NCBI RefSeq assembly: GCF_003111685.1
Contig: NZ_CP022190.1
Span: forward strand, 768,001 to 832,000
DNA length: 64,000 nt
Direction of reading: 5' to 3'
Source of the DNA: Alloyangia pacifica
Lineage (GTDB): Bacteria; Pseudomonadota; Alphaproteobacteria; Rhodobacterales; Rhodobacteraceae
Under the pieces are notes generated by a model. The model ran no database searches, was not told where the DNA came from, and was given only the letters and a program-made list of their open reading frames with translations. A program made the position numbers and the translations under genes. Positions 17,476-25,966 of the stretch are shown here, piece after piece. Every line of letters starts with the position of its first letter. Position 1 is the first letter of the stretch.

Positions 17476-18384
17476 GTGCTGTTCATCACCATTTGGCCCT
17501 TGTTCGGGCTCATCTGCTTGGGTTTTTTCCTGTCCCGCAAGGGGTTTCCCGACCCGGGCTTCTGGCCCGCCGCGGAGCGCCTGAACTACTTCCTCCTGTT
17601 CCCGGCCCTGCTCGTGTCGAGCCTGCTTCGCGCGCCGCTGGATGATCCGCAATTGCTGAAGCTCGGCGGGGCGACCGTCGCCACGATCTGCATCGTGGCG
17701 CTTGGCATGGCGCTGGCACGCCGCATCCGGCCGGCACCCGCGGCGCGCTTCGGCCCGGCGCTGCAGGGGGCGGTGCGCTTCAACACCTACCTGGGGCTGG
17801 CGATCACCGCGAGTCTTGCCGGCCCCGAGGGCGTCTCGCGCGCGGCGGTTTATCTCGCCATCGCCGTTCCCCTGGTCAACGTGCTGTCGATCGTGGCGCT
17901 GAGCGAGGCTGAGGTGCTGCGCCGTCCCGGCGTGCTGCTGAAGACCATGCTGCGCAATCCCCTGATCCTTGCCTGCCTTGCCGGGATCGCGCTTGCGCTT
18001 GTCGGCGCGGGGTTGCCCTTCGGCGCAGACCGCTTCCTCGAGTTGCTCGCGCGCGGCAGCCTGCCGCTGGGCCTCTTGTGCGTCGGCGCGGCCCTGCGGC
18101 CGGGATCGCTGCGCGGGGACCTGCCGGCGCTCGCGGGCAACGCGGCGCTGCGTCTGGTGCTTGTTCCGGGCATCGCGGCGCTGGTGGCGGCGGCCGTCGG
18201 CCTCGGCCCGGTGGAAGCCCTGGTGCTGGTGGTCTTCTCGGCAATCCCGACCGCGCCGACGGCCTACGTGCTGACCCGGCAGATGGGCGGGGACGGCACG
18301 CTCATGGCCGGGCTGGTGATGGCGCAGACCCTGCTCGGCGTGCTGACGATTCCCCTCGTGTTGCTGGTGCTGGGCCTGGGCTAG
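17476..18384 (+). CDS. AEC-family (auxin efflux carrier-like) transporter
   Basis: This roughly 302-residue membrane protein has about ten hydrophobic segments in two five-helix repeats. It includes the conserved FNTYLGLAI in helix 4 and a late PTAPTAYVLTRQMGGD motif typical of AEC carriers, which export or import small organic acids. The GTG at 17476 is preferred because GGAG lies 7 bases before it; a GTG at 17446 would add ten residues. It is divergent from the Lrp/AsnC gene. The substrate is unknown. Confidence 0.85.
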   Translation: MLFITIWPLFGLICLGFFLSRKGFPDPGFWPAAERLNYFLLFPALLVSSLLRAPLDDPQLLKLGGATVATICIVALGMALARRIRPAPAARFGPALQGAVRFNTYLGLAITASLAGPEGVSRAAVYLAIAVPLVNVLSIVALSEAEVLRRPGVLLKTMLRNPLILACLAGIALALVGAGLPFGADRFLELLARGSLPLGLLCVGAALRPGSLRGDLPALAGNAALRLVLVPGIAALVAAAVGLGPVEALVLVVFSAIPTAPTAYVLTRQMGGDGTLMAGLVMAQTLLGVLTIPLVLLVLGLG

Positions 18385-18766
18385 GGCGGGCCTGCGGGCC
18401 GCGTGCATAGGTTCAAGCCCACGCAGGGAGGGAACCGAGCTTGGCTCGCGGCGGGAGAATTTCTCGCCAAAAGCGTTCTAAAAATGCGTACGATTTAAAT
18501 TTGTTCGCTTGCTGTGAGACTGTTGGACCAGGCGCCCCGCAGAGATTGCCGGAATATCACTTGTTTTCTCCATAATTCGCCGGCTCACCGGCAATGGCAG
18601 ATCTTGCGTTCAGGAATTGTTTAAAAAAATATGCGGCCTGAAAACTGCGAAATTTCCGTTGATCGGTCGGGTTTGAGCGTTCCATAAATGAGGCCACGAG
18701 TAGAAGCGGTCTGGACCAAATCCTGGACATTGCTCGCCAGAAGTTCCGACTCTGACGAGGCCAGAT
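18385..18766. other. AT-richer 382-base intergenic region
   Basis: No gene is supported. From about 18470 to 18800 the base composition is clearly AT-richer than the flanking genes. An inverted repeat with 8-base arms (ATTGCCGG at 18545-18552, CCGGCAAT at 18588-18595) encloses about 35 bases. A 122-codon open frame on the minus strand lacks codon bias and a ribosome site. The region probably holds the promoter of the downstream transporter operon and may be a remnant of inserted DNA. Confidence 0.4.
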
Positions 18767-18955
18767 ATGACCAGCAACTATCGAGTTAAAAAAGATAAAA
18801 TAGAAATCAAAGATCTCGCGACGCACCAATGCCGGGCCTGCCTGATGTGCGCGGATCCGGAACGGCAGCGCTGTGCCCGCAACCGGATGCGCGCCGAGGG
18901 CATCGGCAAGGCCGAGATCGACCACCTGCGACTGTCCAACAAATCAGCACACTAG
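18767..18955 (+). CDS. Cys-rich small protein (62 residues) at the head of an ABC importer operon
   Basis: The open frame encodes a 62-residue basic protein with no signal peptide. A Lys-rich start is followed by four cysteines spaced C-x2-C-x2-C-x7-C (in CRACLMCADPERQRC). Such clustering suggests metal or iron-sulfur binding. GAGG lies 6 bases before the ATG, and the stop is 14 bases before the start of the ABC binding-protein gene, so it looks like the first gene of that operon. The first third is AT-rich and the rest has the codon use of the neighbours. I do not recognise the family; it could be a chance frame. Confidence 0.5.
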   Translation: MTSNYRVKKDKIEIKDLATHQCRACLMCADPERQRCARNRMRAEGIGKAEIDHLRLSNKSAH

Positions 18956-18969
18956 GGAGAGACCTCCAC

Positions 18970-19965
18970 ATGTTGTCCAAGTCCACCACGCTCACGGCCC
19001 TCGGGCTCGCGCTCAGCGCGACCACCGCGCTTGCCGGGGACCCGGTCACGTACCAGCTCGATTGGCTTCCGGGAGGCGATAAGGCGCCCATATAGGTCTG
19101 CGTCGACCAGGGCTTCTGCGCGGATGCGGGCCTCGACGTCACCATCGCCTCGGGCCGAGGCTCGTCGGATGCGATTTCGCGCCTTGCGGCGGGTTCGTCC
19201 AACATCGGCATGGCCGACATCGGCGCGCTGATGGCCGCCAAGGCGCAGGAAGGCGTCGGGGTGACCTCGGTGATGTCGGTGTTCAATAAGGGACCGCATG
19301 CCTTCTACACGGTCAAGGACAGCGGCTTCGACAGCGTCGCCGACGTGACGGGCAAGAAGATCGCCACGTCGCCCTTCACCTCTTCGAACGTCTATCTCCC
19401 GCTGGTGCTGAAGGACGTGGGCCTGAGCGAGGCCGACGTCGAGCTGACCAAAGCCGACGCCGGCGCGCTCGGGCCGATGTTGATGACCGGGCAGGTCGAC
19501 GGCATCGTCGCCTGGATGACCGACCTCTCGCGCTATCAGGGCCAGGGCAAGGACGCGGGCAAGGAGATCATCGCGCTGCCCTGGTCGGCTGCTGGCCTTG
19601 AACTCTACTCCGCCTCGCTGAATGCCAACGACGCCTTCCTCGCCGAACGTCCCGACGTCGCCGCGCGCTTCGTCGCCGCCTTCAAGAAGTCGATAGAGTT
19701 CTGCAGGACCAACCCGGAAGAGGCCGCGCAATCCGTTGTCAACATGGTGCCGGAGCTGGAGCATGGCGACGTGCTCGGCTCGCTCAACGACATGCTGGGG
19801 CTGGTGTACAACGAGGTGACCGAGGCCGACGGGCTCGGCGTCTTCGAGCCGGGCCGGCTTGCCGCCACCTGGACCCGCGTGTCGCAGGCGCAGGGACTGG
19901 ACGGGGCGGCGCAGGACCCCGAGGTCTTCGTGACCCGCGCTTTCCTGCCCGGCGGGGAAGGCTGA
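18970..19965 (+). pseudogene. NMT1/THI5-like ABC binding protein, interrupted by an in-frame TAG
   Basis: The frame encodes a signal peptide (MLSKSTTLTALGLALSATTALA) and an SsuA/THI5/NMT1-type binding protein. An amber codon at 19093-19095 (codon 42) falls within GGDKAPI-stop-VCVDQGF, where the family usually has a tyrosine, so one base change from a TAY codon explains it. Downstream the frame stays open to 19965 with normal codon use (332 codons in all) and its stop overlaps the ATPase start. An internal ATG at 19210 would lack the signal peptide and first lobe. It may be a recent pseudogene, a readthrough gene or a sequencing error. Confidence 0.75.
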
Positions 19966-20741
19966 TGGAAACCCCCGCCGCCATTCGTTTCGACCGGCTG
20001 GGCCAGGTCTTCGAGACCGGCTCCGGCCGGGTGGAGGCCCTGCGCAACGTCAGCTTCGAGGTCGCCCGGCATGAGTTTCTCGCCGTGCTTGGCCCTTCGG
20101 GCTGCGGCAAGTCCACTTTGCTGCGCATGATCGCCGGGTTGCTCGAGCCGACATCGGGCACGGTCGAGGTGTTCGGGCGGCGGGTCACAGGCCCGCGTGA
20201 GGACATCGGCATCGTCTTCCAGAAGCCGACGCTGCTGCCCTGGGCCACGATTGAAGACAACGTGCTGTTCCCCGTCCGCCACAAGCGCGGACGGGTGGGC
20301 CGCCACGACCGCGACCGGGCGCAGGACCTGCTGCGCATGGTCGGGCTCGAGGGCTTTGGCAAGCGCCTGCCAGACGAGCTGTCGGGCGGCATGCAGCAGC
20401 GCGTCGGGATCGCCCGCGCGCTGCACATGGACCCCGATATCCTGCTGATGGACGAGCCCTTCTCGGCGCTCGATGCGCTGACCCGCGAGGAAATGGGCTT
20501 CGACCTGCTGCGCATTTTCGGCGAGCGCCCGAAGACCGTGGTCTTCATCACCCATTCCGTCAGCGAGGCGGCGCTCCTCGCCGACCGCGTGTTGGTGATG
20601 ACCGGTCGCCCCGGTTCGGTGCTGACCGAGCTGCCGGTGCCGGTTGCCCGCCCGCGTGGCCGCGAGACGATCAAGGATCCGGCGGTCACCGAGATTGCCG
20701 CCCACCTGCGCGACCTGCTGCTGCAAAGGGATGCCGCCTGA
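19965..20741 (+). CDS. ABC importer ATPase (SsuB/ThiZ/TauB-like)
   Basis: This 258-residue ATPase of the nitrate/sulfonate/taurine/pyrimidine importer group has Walker [10 protein letters not shown], signature [15 protein letters not shown] and Walker [15 protein letters not shown]. It starts within the stop of the binding-protein gene (TGATG) and its stop overlaps the permease start the same way. These tight overlaps show that the operon was selected as a unit despite the amber codon upstream. Confidence 0.92.
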   Translation: METPAAIRFDRLGQVFETGSGRVEALRNVSFEVARHEFLAVLGPSGCGKSTLLRMIAGLLEPTSGTVEVFGRRVTGPREDIGIVFQKPTLLPWATIEDNVLFPVRHKRGRVGRHDRDRAQDLLRMVGLEGFGKRLPDELSGGMQQRVGIARALHMDPDILLMDEPFSALDALTREEMGFDLLRIFGERPKTVVFITHSVSEAALLADRVLVMTGRPGSVLTELPVPVARPRGRETIKDPAVTEIAAHLRDLLLQRDAA

Positions 20742-21559
20742 TGAGCCTTTCGATGCCAGATTTTTCCAAGCCCGAAAGCAAACGCCCCGATCTCCGGCGC
20801 ATCCTCGCCGCGCCGGGTGTCGCGGCGATCCTCACCATCCTCGGCACAGTCGCGCTCTGGGAGCTTGCCGCGCGCTCGCTGAATATCCCCAGCTACCTGC
20901 TGCCGGCTCCGAGCTCGATCTTCTCGACCTTCCCCAGCATCGGCGCGGAACGCTGGGCCGGCCACGTCTGGGCAACGCTGCGGGTCGCGCTGCTGGGCTT
21001 CGCGCTCGCCATCGCCATCGCCATTCCTCTGGCTATCGCGCTGGTGCGCTCGCCGGCGCTGAACCGCACGCTCTACCCGCTGTTGGTGATCGTGCAATCC
21101 ACCCCGGTCGTCGCCATCGCGCCGATCATCATCGTGGTGCTGGGAGCCGGCGATGCGCCGCGCATCGTCATCACCACGCTGATCTGCTTCTTCCCGATGG
21201 TGGTCTCCACCGCCACCGGGCTTGCCGCCACGCCGCCTGAACTCATCGAGCTGTCGCGGAGCCTGCGCGCCCCGGTCTTTCGAGAAATCACCCAGATCCG
21301 GCTGCCTTTCGCCGTGCCCTACATCTTCTCGGCGCTGAAGATCTCGGTGACGCTGGCGGTGATTGGCGCGGTTGTGGCCGAGTTCTGCGCCTCGGACGCA
21401 GGCGTCGGCTACTTCATCCAATTCTCGACCTCGATGTTCAAGCTGCCGCAGGCCTGGGCCGGGCTCTTCGTCCTCGCCGCCATGTCACTGGCCTTGTTCC
21501 AGGCGGTGAGCTGGGCACAGAAGCTGCTCTTCCCCTGGAGCCTGCCGCGCAGGCGCTGA
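20741..21559 (+). CDS. ABC importer permease (SsuC/ThiX/TauC-like)
   Basis: This 272-residue inner-membrane permease has six predicted helices and an EAA loop around ELSRSLRAPVFREITQIRLPFAVPYI. It is the channel partner of the upstream ATPase. The ATG overlaps the upstream stop (TGATG). The genes that follow (2-oxoglutarate oxygenase, cytosine-deaminase-like hydrolase) suggest a nucleobase-like or heterocyclic substrate. Confidence 0.9.
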   Translation: MSLSMPDFSKPESKRPDLRRILAAPGVAAILTILGTVALWELAARSLNIPSYLLPAPSSIFSTFPSIGAERWAGHVWATLRVALLGFALAIAIAIPLAIALVRSPALNRTLYPLLVIVQSTPVVAIAPIIIVVLGAGDAPRIVITTLICFFPMVVSTATGLAATPPELIELSRSLRAPVFREITQIRLPFAVPYIFSALKISVTLAVIGAVVAEFCASDAGVGYFIQFSTSMFKLPQAWAGLFVLAAMSLALFQAVSWAQKLLFPWSLPRRR

Positions 21560-21693
21560 GCCCGCTCGCCCCCCTTTCGCATCGGGCGGCCCGCCGCCCG
21601 GTGCCTTCCCCCGGAGTAGAAGCAGTCAGGCCACGGCCCGGACATTGCTCCCCACCCTGCCGGACCTTCCGGCATCCTACTTTGGAGACCGCA

Positions 21694-22695
21694 ATGAGCA
21701 CCAACTACGACCTTGCCGAGCTGAACAAGGAAACCACCATCGGCGGCATGGGCAGCACCATCGAGCGCGACGTCCCTGCCATCGATCTGTCCGACTTCGA
21801 CACCCGCAAGCACGAGATCGCCGACGCCCTCTGGGACGCCGCCACGGGCATCGGTTTCTTCCAGGTCTACAACCACGGCATCCCCGAGCAAGACATCGAC
21901 GCCGCCTTCGACACCGCCTGGGAGTTCTTCGAGCTGCCGACCGAGGTGAAGGCGCAATACCCGATGCCGAAGGGCACCAACGCCGGTTGGGAATTCAAGG
22001 CGCAGGTGCGCCCCTCCACCGGCACGCCCGACAACAAGGAAAGCTATCAGGTCACCCGCCCGCTGATGGATGGCAAGTGGCCGACCGAGGAAGAGCTTCC
22101 CCGGTTCAAGGAACGCGCGCTGAAGTTCGAGCGCCAGAACTGGGAGCTGGGCATGCGGATCCTGTCGTGCTTTGCGCTCAAGATGGGCTTTGCCGAAGAT
22201 TTCTTCACCCATGCGCATGACCCGGAGTCGGACCAGTACCAGTCGACGCTGCGGCTCATCCACTACATGTCGATGGAAGACGCCAAGCCCGAGGACTTCA
22301 AGGCCTGGCGCGCCGGGGCGCATTCGGACTTCGACTGCCTCACCATCCTGCACCAGAAGGAAGGCGAGGGCGGGCTGCAGGTCTGCCCGGGCAAGGACGC
22401 GGGCTCCAATGCCTGGACCGACGTGCCGCCGCGCCGCGGCTACATCACCTGCAATATCGGCGACATGCTGATGCGCTGGTCGGACGATCAGCTGCAGTCG
22501 ACGCTGCACCGGGTGCGCATGCCCTATGAGGGCGAGTACAAGGGCCGCCGCCTGTCGCTGCCGTTCTTCTGCCAGGCCAACCGCGACGCGGTCATGCAGG
22601 GCCCGTTGGGCAAGTACGAGCCGATCACCGCGGGCGACTACCTGACCATGCGCATCAATGCCAACTTCGCCGCCAGCCAGGCCGCCAAGAAGTAA
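21694..22695 (+). CDS. 2-oxoglutarate/Fe(II)-dependent oxygenase (isopenicillin N synthase family)
   Basis: This 333-residue member of the DIOX_N/2OG-FeII_Oxy family has a complete iron triad: His210 and Asp212 in GAHSDFDCLTIL and His272 in STLHRVR. An R-x-S 2-oxoglutarate motif occurs in GRRLSLPFF. The N-terminal DIOX_N part (VPAIDLSDFD, GFFQVYNHGIP) is intact. It follows the permease by 134 bases with TTTGGAGACC before the ATG. The family includes fungal thymine 7-hydroxylase and plant and fungal oxygenases. With a cytosine-deaminase-like gene nearby, hydroxylation of an imported pyrimidine-like compound is a reasonable hypothesis. Confidence 0.88.
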   Translation: MSTNYDLAELNKETTIGGMGSTIERDVPAIDLSDFDTRKHEIADALWDAATGIGFFQVYNHGIPEQDIDAAFDTAWEFFELPTEVKAQYPMPKGTNAGWEFKAQVRPSTGTPDNKESYQVTRPLMDGKWPTEEELPRFKERALKFERQNWELGMRILSCFALKMGFAEDFFTHAHDPESDQYQSTLRLIHYMSMEDAKPEDFKAWRAGAHSDFDCLTILHQKEGEGGLQVCPGKDAGSNAWTDVPPRRGYITCNIGDMLMRWSDDQLQSTLHRVRMPYEGEYKGRRLSLPFFCQANRDAVMQGPLGKYEPITAGDYLTMRINANFAASQAAKK

Positions 22696-22705
22696 GGCGT
22701 TGAGC

Positions 22706-23677
22706 ATGGGCCGTTCGGGTGACACCATCGCGACAAAGGGCAGGGCGCAGATCCCTGCCAGACCCAGCTTCGGAAGGTCCATGCTGCACGGCCGCGCTCT
22801 GCGCTACATCGACGAGGTCGCCCGTCAGGGCTCCATCCGCAAGGCGGCGCGCGAGTTGAATGTCGCCGCCTCCGCGGTCAACCGGCAGGTGCTCGAGGTC
22901 GAGGCCGACTTCGGCGTGCCGATCTTCGAGCGCCTGCCGCGCGGGTTGAAGCTGACCGCCCCGGGCGAGCTGCTCATTGCCCATATCCGCGAGACGCTGA
23001 AGGGCCACGACCGGCTGCAGGCGCGCGTCCATGCGTTGAAGGGCCTGTCGCACGGCGAGGTTACCGTCGCCACAATGGCGACGCTCGCCGCCGGTCGGCT
23101 CGGCGACGTGGTGGCCGAGTATTGCGAGCGTCATCCGCGGGTCGAGCTGAAGGTCACCGTCTGCAACCGTTCCGAGCTGATGGAGATGGTGGCTTCGGGC
23201 GAGGCCGAGATCGGCCTTGGCTACAACCTGCCCGAGGACAACCGCATGCAGCTCTCGGCCGTCTTCCAGCACCGGCTCGGCGCGGTGGTGGCGCCGGGTC
23301 ACCCGCTCACGGCCAAGCCGAACGTGCGCGTCGCCGACTGCCTGATCTACCCGCTGGTGCTGGCCTCGCAGCAGCTGTCGCTGCGGCCGCTGATCGAGAA
23401 CCTCGCCCCGGCCAATGCCGATCTGCGGCCGGTGGTGGAAACCAATTCCACCGAGATGATGAAGCGCCTCGTGCGCCGCCCGCCGCATGTGACCTTTCTC
23501 AACCGCGTCGACGTCGACCAGGAGTTGCGCGACGGCGATCTTGCCTTCCTGCCGCTGATGGCCGCCGCCGGACGGCAGCGGCTCAGCCTCGTGCACCGCA
23601 GCCGCGGGGCGCTCAGCTCGGCGGCGGACGGCTTCATGCAGGCGATCAAGGACCACTTCGGGCGGGGCGATAGCTGA
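22706..23677 (+). CDS. LysR-family transcriptional regulator
   Basis: This regulator of about 323 residues has an HTH (RYIDEVARQGSIRKAARELNVAASAVNRQV) and a LysR effector domain. It starts 10 bases after the oxygenase gene, probably in the same transcript. The ATG at 22706 has a weak AAGG upstream. The ATG at 22781, with GGAAGG just before it, gives the more usual short LysR N-terminus (MLHGRALRYID) and may be the true start. It probably controls the surrounding uptake and catabolic genes. Confidence 0.88.
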   Translation: MGRSGDTIATKGRAQIPARPSFGRSMLHGRALRYIDEVARQGSIRKAARELNVAASAVNRQVLEVEADFGVPIFERLPRGLKLTAPGELLIAHIRETLKGHDRLQARVHALKGLSHGEVTVATMATLAAGRLGDVVAEYCERHPRVELKVTVCNRSELMEMVASGEAEIGLGYNLPEDNRMQLSAVFQHRLGAVVAPGHPLTAKPNVRVADCLIYPLVLASQQLSLRPLIENLAPANADLRPVVETNSTEMMKRLVRRPPHVTFLNRVDVDQELRDGDLAFLPLMAAAGRQRLSLVHRSRGALSSAADGFMQAIKDHFGRGDS

Positions 23678-23706
23678 GCGCCCGACAAGCTACGGAAAGA
23701 CCTGAG

Positions 23707-25074
23707 ATGACCACCAAGATGCACCGCCGCCTCGAAGAGGCGTTCGCGGCAGGCGGAGACCTGCTGCTCACCCAGTTGCGCTGTCCCGCCGCGCTGTTGA
23801 CCGAGGGTGCGCCCGTCGGGGCCCCGGTGGACGCCGACGGCACCGCGCGTGTCGATCTGCTGATCCGCGCCGGGCGCATCGCCGCTGTCGCGGCGCCGGG
23901 CGGGATCGCGACCGATGCGCCGCGTCTGAGCCTTGGCGGACGGCACGTCTGGCCGATGCTGGTCGACGCCCACACCCATCTCGACAAGGGCCACGTGATG
24001 GGCCGCGCGCCCAGCTCCGGCGGCACCCATCCCGGCGCGCGCGAGGCCACGACCCGCGACCGCATCGCCCATTGGCGGCACGACGACCTGATCCACCGCA
24101 TGGACTTCGGGCTCTCCTGCGCAGAGGCGCATGGCGTCGCCGCGATCCGCACCCATCTCGACAGCCACGAGGGGCAGGGCGAAACCGTCTGGGGCGCCTT
24201 TGCCGAAATCCGCGAGACCTGGAAGGGGCGGGTCGCGCTGCAAGCCTCGGCGCTGGTGCCCTTCGATGCCTGGGGCACGGACTACGCGGCGCGCCTTGCT
24301 GACATCGTGGCCGAGCACGGCGGGCTGCTCGGCGGGGTGACCCGCCCGTCCGGCGGCACCCATGGTGCGCTTGATGACATCGAGGCTCTTCTCGACCGGG
24401 TCTTCACCCTGGCCAAGGAGCGCGACCTCGACCTTGACCTGCACGTCGACGAGGCCGCCGAGGCGGATGCCCTCCCGCACGTGGCCCGCGCCGCGATCCG
24501 CCATGGCTACGAGGGGCGGGTGACCTGCGGCCATTGCTGCTCGCTCGCGCGTCTGCCCGAGCCCGAGATGCACGCCACCATCGCGCTGGTGAAGGCGGCG
24601 GGGCTCTCGCTGATCACCCTGCCGACGGTCAACATGTACCTGCAGGATCGCGTGCCGGGCCGCACGCCGCGCTGGCGCGGGGTGATGCCGATCCACGAGC
24701 TGCGTGCCGCCGGGGTGCCGGTGGCGGTGGCCGGGGACAATTGCCGCGATCCCTTCTACGCCTACGGCGATCACGACATGCTCGACACCTGGCGCGAGGC
24801 GGTGCGGATCTGCCATCTCGACCACCCGTTCGAGGACAGTGCGGGTCTGGCGGGGAGGGCGCCGGCGGCGATCTGCAGGTTCGAGGCGGGCAGCCTCGGC
24901 GCCGGGCGCCGGGCCGATTTCATGGTGCTTGATGCCTGGAGTCTCGACCAGATCATCGCCCGGCCTCAGTCCGACCGGCTGCTGGTGCGCGAGGGGCGGG
25001 TGTTGGATATCCGCCCGCCGTCCTACGAAGCGCTGCACCTGGCCGGCTCTGAGACGGAGCCAGAGCCGGCCTGA
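23707..25074 (+). CDS. Cytosine deaminase-like amidohydrolase
   Basis: This 455-residue metal-dependent amidohydrolase has His89/His91 in DAHTHLDKGH, HVDE in the middle, CGHCC (metal His) and Asp344 in VAGDNCRDPFYAYGDHDML. The last motif and overall layout resemble CodA and related N-isopropylammelide/creatinine deaminases. These enzymes remove an exocyclic amino group from a pyrimidine, triazine or related ring. It lies 29 bases after the LysR gene. With the importer and oxygenase it suggests import, oxidation and deamination of an N-heterocycle. Confidence 0.82.
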   Translation: MTTKMHRRLEEAFAAGGDLLLTQLRCPAALLTEGAPVGAPVDADGTARVDLLIRAGRIAAVAAPGGIATDAPRLSLGGRHVWPMLVDAHTHLDKGHVMGRAPSSGGTHPGAREATTRDRIAHWRHDDLIHRMDFGLSCAEAHGVAAIRTHLDSHEGQGETVWGAFAEIRETWKGRVALQASALVPFDAWGTDYAARLADIVAEHGGLLGGVTRPSGGTHGALDDIEALLDRVFTLAKERDLDLDLHVDEAAEADALPHVARAAIRHGYEGRVTCGHCCSLARLPEPEMHATIALVKAAGLSLITLPTVNMYLQDRVPGRTPRWRGVMPIHELRAAGVPVAVAGDNCRDPFYAYGDHDMLDTWREAVRICHLDHPFEDSAGLAGRAPAAICRFEAGSLGAGRRADFMVLDAWSLDQIIARPQSDRLLVREGRVLDIRPPSYEALHLAGSETEPEPA

Positions 25075-25093
25075 CTTGCGCGGGGCGGGTGGC

Positions 25094-25966
25094 TCAGCGC
25101 TGCTCGGCCCTGCGCGCCCGGATCAGCGTGAAGATCCCGGCGCAGACGATGATCGCCGTGCCGAGCGCCACGTTCGGCCGCAGCGTCTCGCCAAAGACCA
25201 CGATCCCCAGCGCCGCCGCGAAGACCAGTTGAAGATAGGCGAAGGGCTGCACCGCCGAGGCCTCGGCCACCTCGTAGCATTTGATCAATGTGTAATGGCC
25301 AGTCGCCCCGGTCAGGCAGAGCAGCGCCATCATACCCCAGTCGGGCAGGCTCATCGGCTCCCAGAACCACATGCCGATCAGCGTCGCCGTCGCCACCCCA
25401 ACGACACCGGTCCAGAAGAAGGAGGTCGCGGCGCTGTCGGTTCGGGCGACGCGGCGGGTGAGCAGCCCGTAGAGGGCGAACATCAGCGCCGCCACCAGCG
25501 GGATTGCCGCCAGCGGCGAGAACACCCCGCCCGAGGGTTGCAGGATGATGAGGATGCCGACAAAGCCGATGCCGATCGCGGTCCAGCGCCGCCAGCCGAC
25601 CCTCTCACCCAGCACCGGTCCCGAAAGCGCGGCGATCAGCAGCGGGTAACAGGCGAAGACCGCATGGCTCTCGACCAGGCCGAGGTGGACGAAGGCCGAG
25701 ACCATGACGCAGATCTCGACCACCAGCAGCACGCCGCGGAAGGCCTGCACGAAGGGCTGGCCGCTCTTCGCCGCGGCTTTGAGCCCGCCCTTGCTGCGCG
25801 CCGCCAGCGTCAGAACGAAGACGGCGAAGAACCAGTAGCGCACCATCGTGACCATGTAGACATTGGTGGCCTCCGACAGGTGCCGCGACAGCCCGTCCTG
25901 CATGGCGAAGATGAAGGTGGTGAGCACCATCAGCCAGATGCCTAGGCGCGTGTTCTGCTGGGCCAT
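25094..25966 (-). CDS. EamA/RhaT-type permease (DMT superfamily)
   Basis: This 290-residue membrane protein has ten predicted helices in two EamA repeats and ends in a basic tail (RARRAEQR). Such permeases export amino acids or metabolites; the substrate is unknown. The ATG at 25966 has GCAAGGAAA upstream and overlaps the stop of the mnmD gene (TGATG), so the two are coupled. It is convergent with the amidohydrolase gene, 19 bases away. Confidence 0.88.
   Translation of the reverse strand: MAQQNTRLGIWLMVLTTFIFAMQDGLSRHLSEATNVYMVTMVRYWFFAVFVLTLAARSKGGLKAAAKSGQPFVQAFRGVLLVVEICVMVSAFVHLGLVESHAVFACYPLLIAALSGPVLGERVGWRRWTAIGIGFVGILIILQPSGGVFSPLAAIPLVAALMFALYGLLTRRVARTDSAATSFFWTGVVGVATATLIGMWFWEPMSLPDWGMMALLCLTGATGHYTLIKCYEVAEASAVQPFAYLQLVFAAALGIVVFGETLRPNVALGTAIIVCAGIFTLIRARRAEQR

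Noticed and set aside
18557..18925. 122-codon minus-strand frame upstream of the ABC importer
   Set aside because: It lacks a ribosome site and family similarity and overlaps the better supported small Cys-rich frame.
19093..19095. Pyrrolysine insertion at the amber codon
   Set aside because: Nothing in the window suggests a pyl system, and the position is a usual Tyr, so a point mutation or error is simpler.
19210..19965. Internal ATG of the binding-protein gene as a genuine separate gene
   Set aside because: It would lack the signal peptide and the first part of the binding fold. The upstream sequence is clearly the same gene broken by one stop codon.
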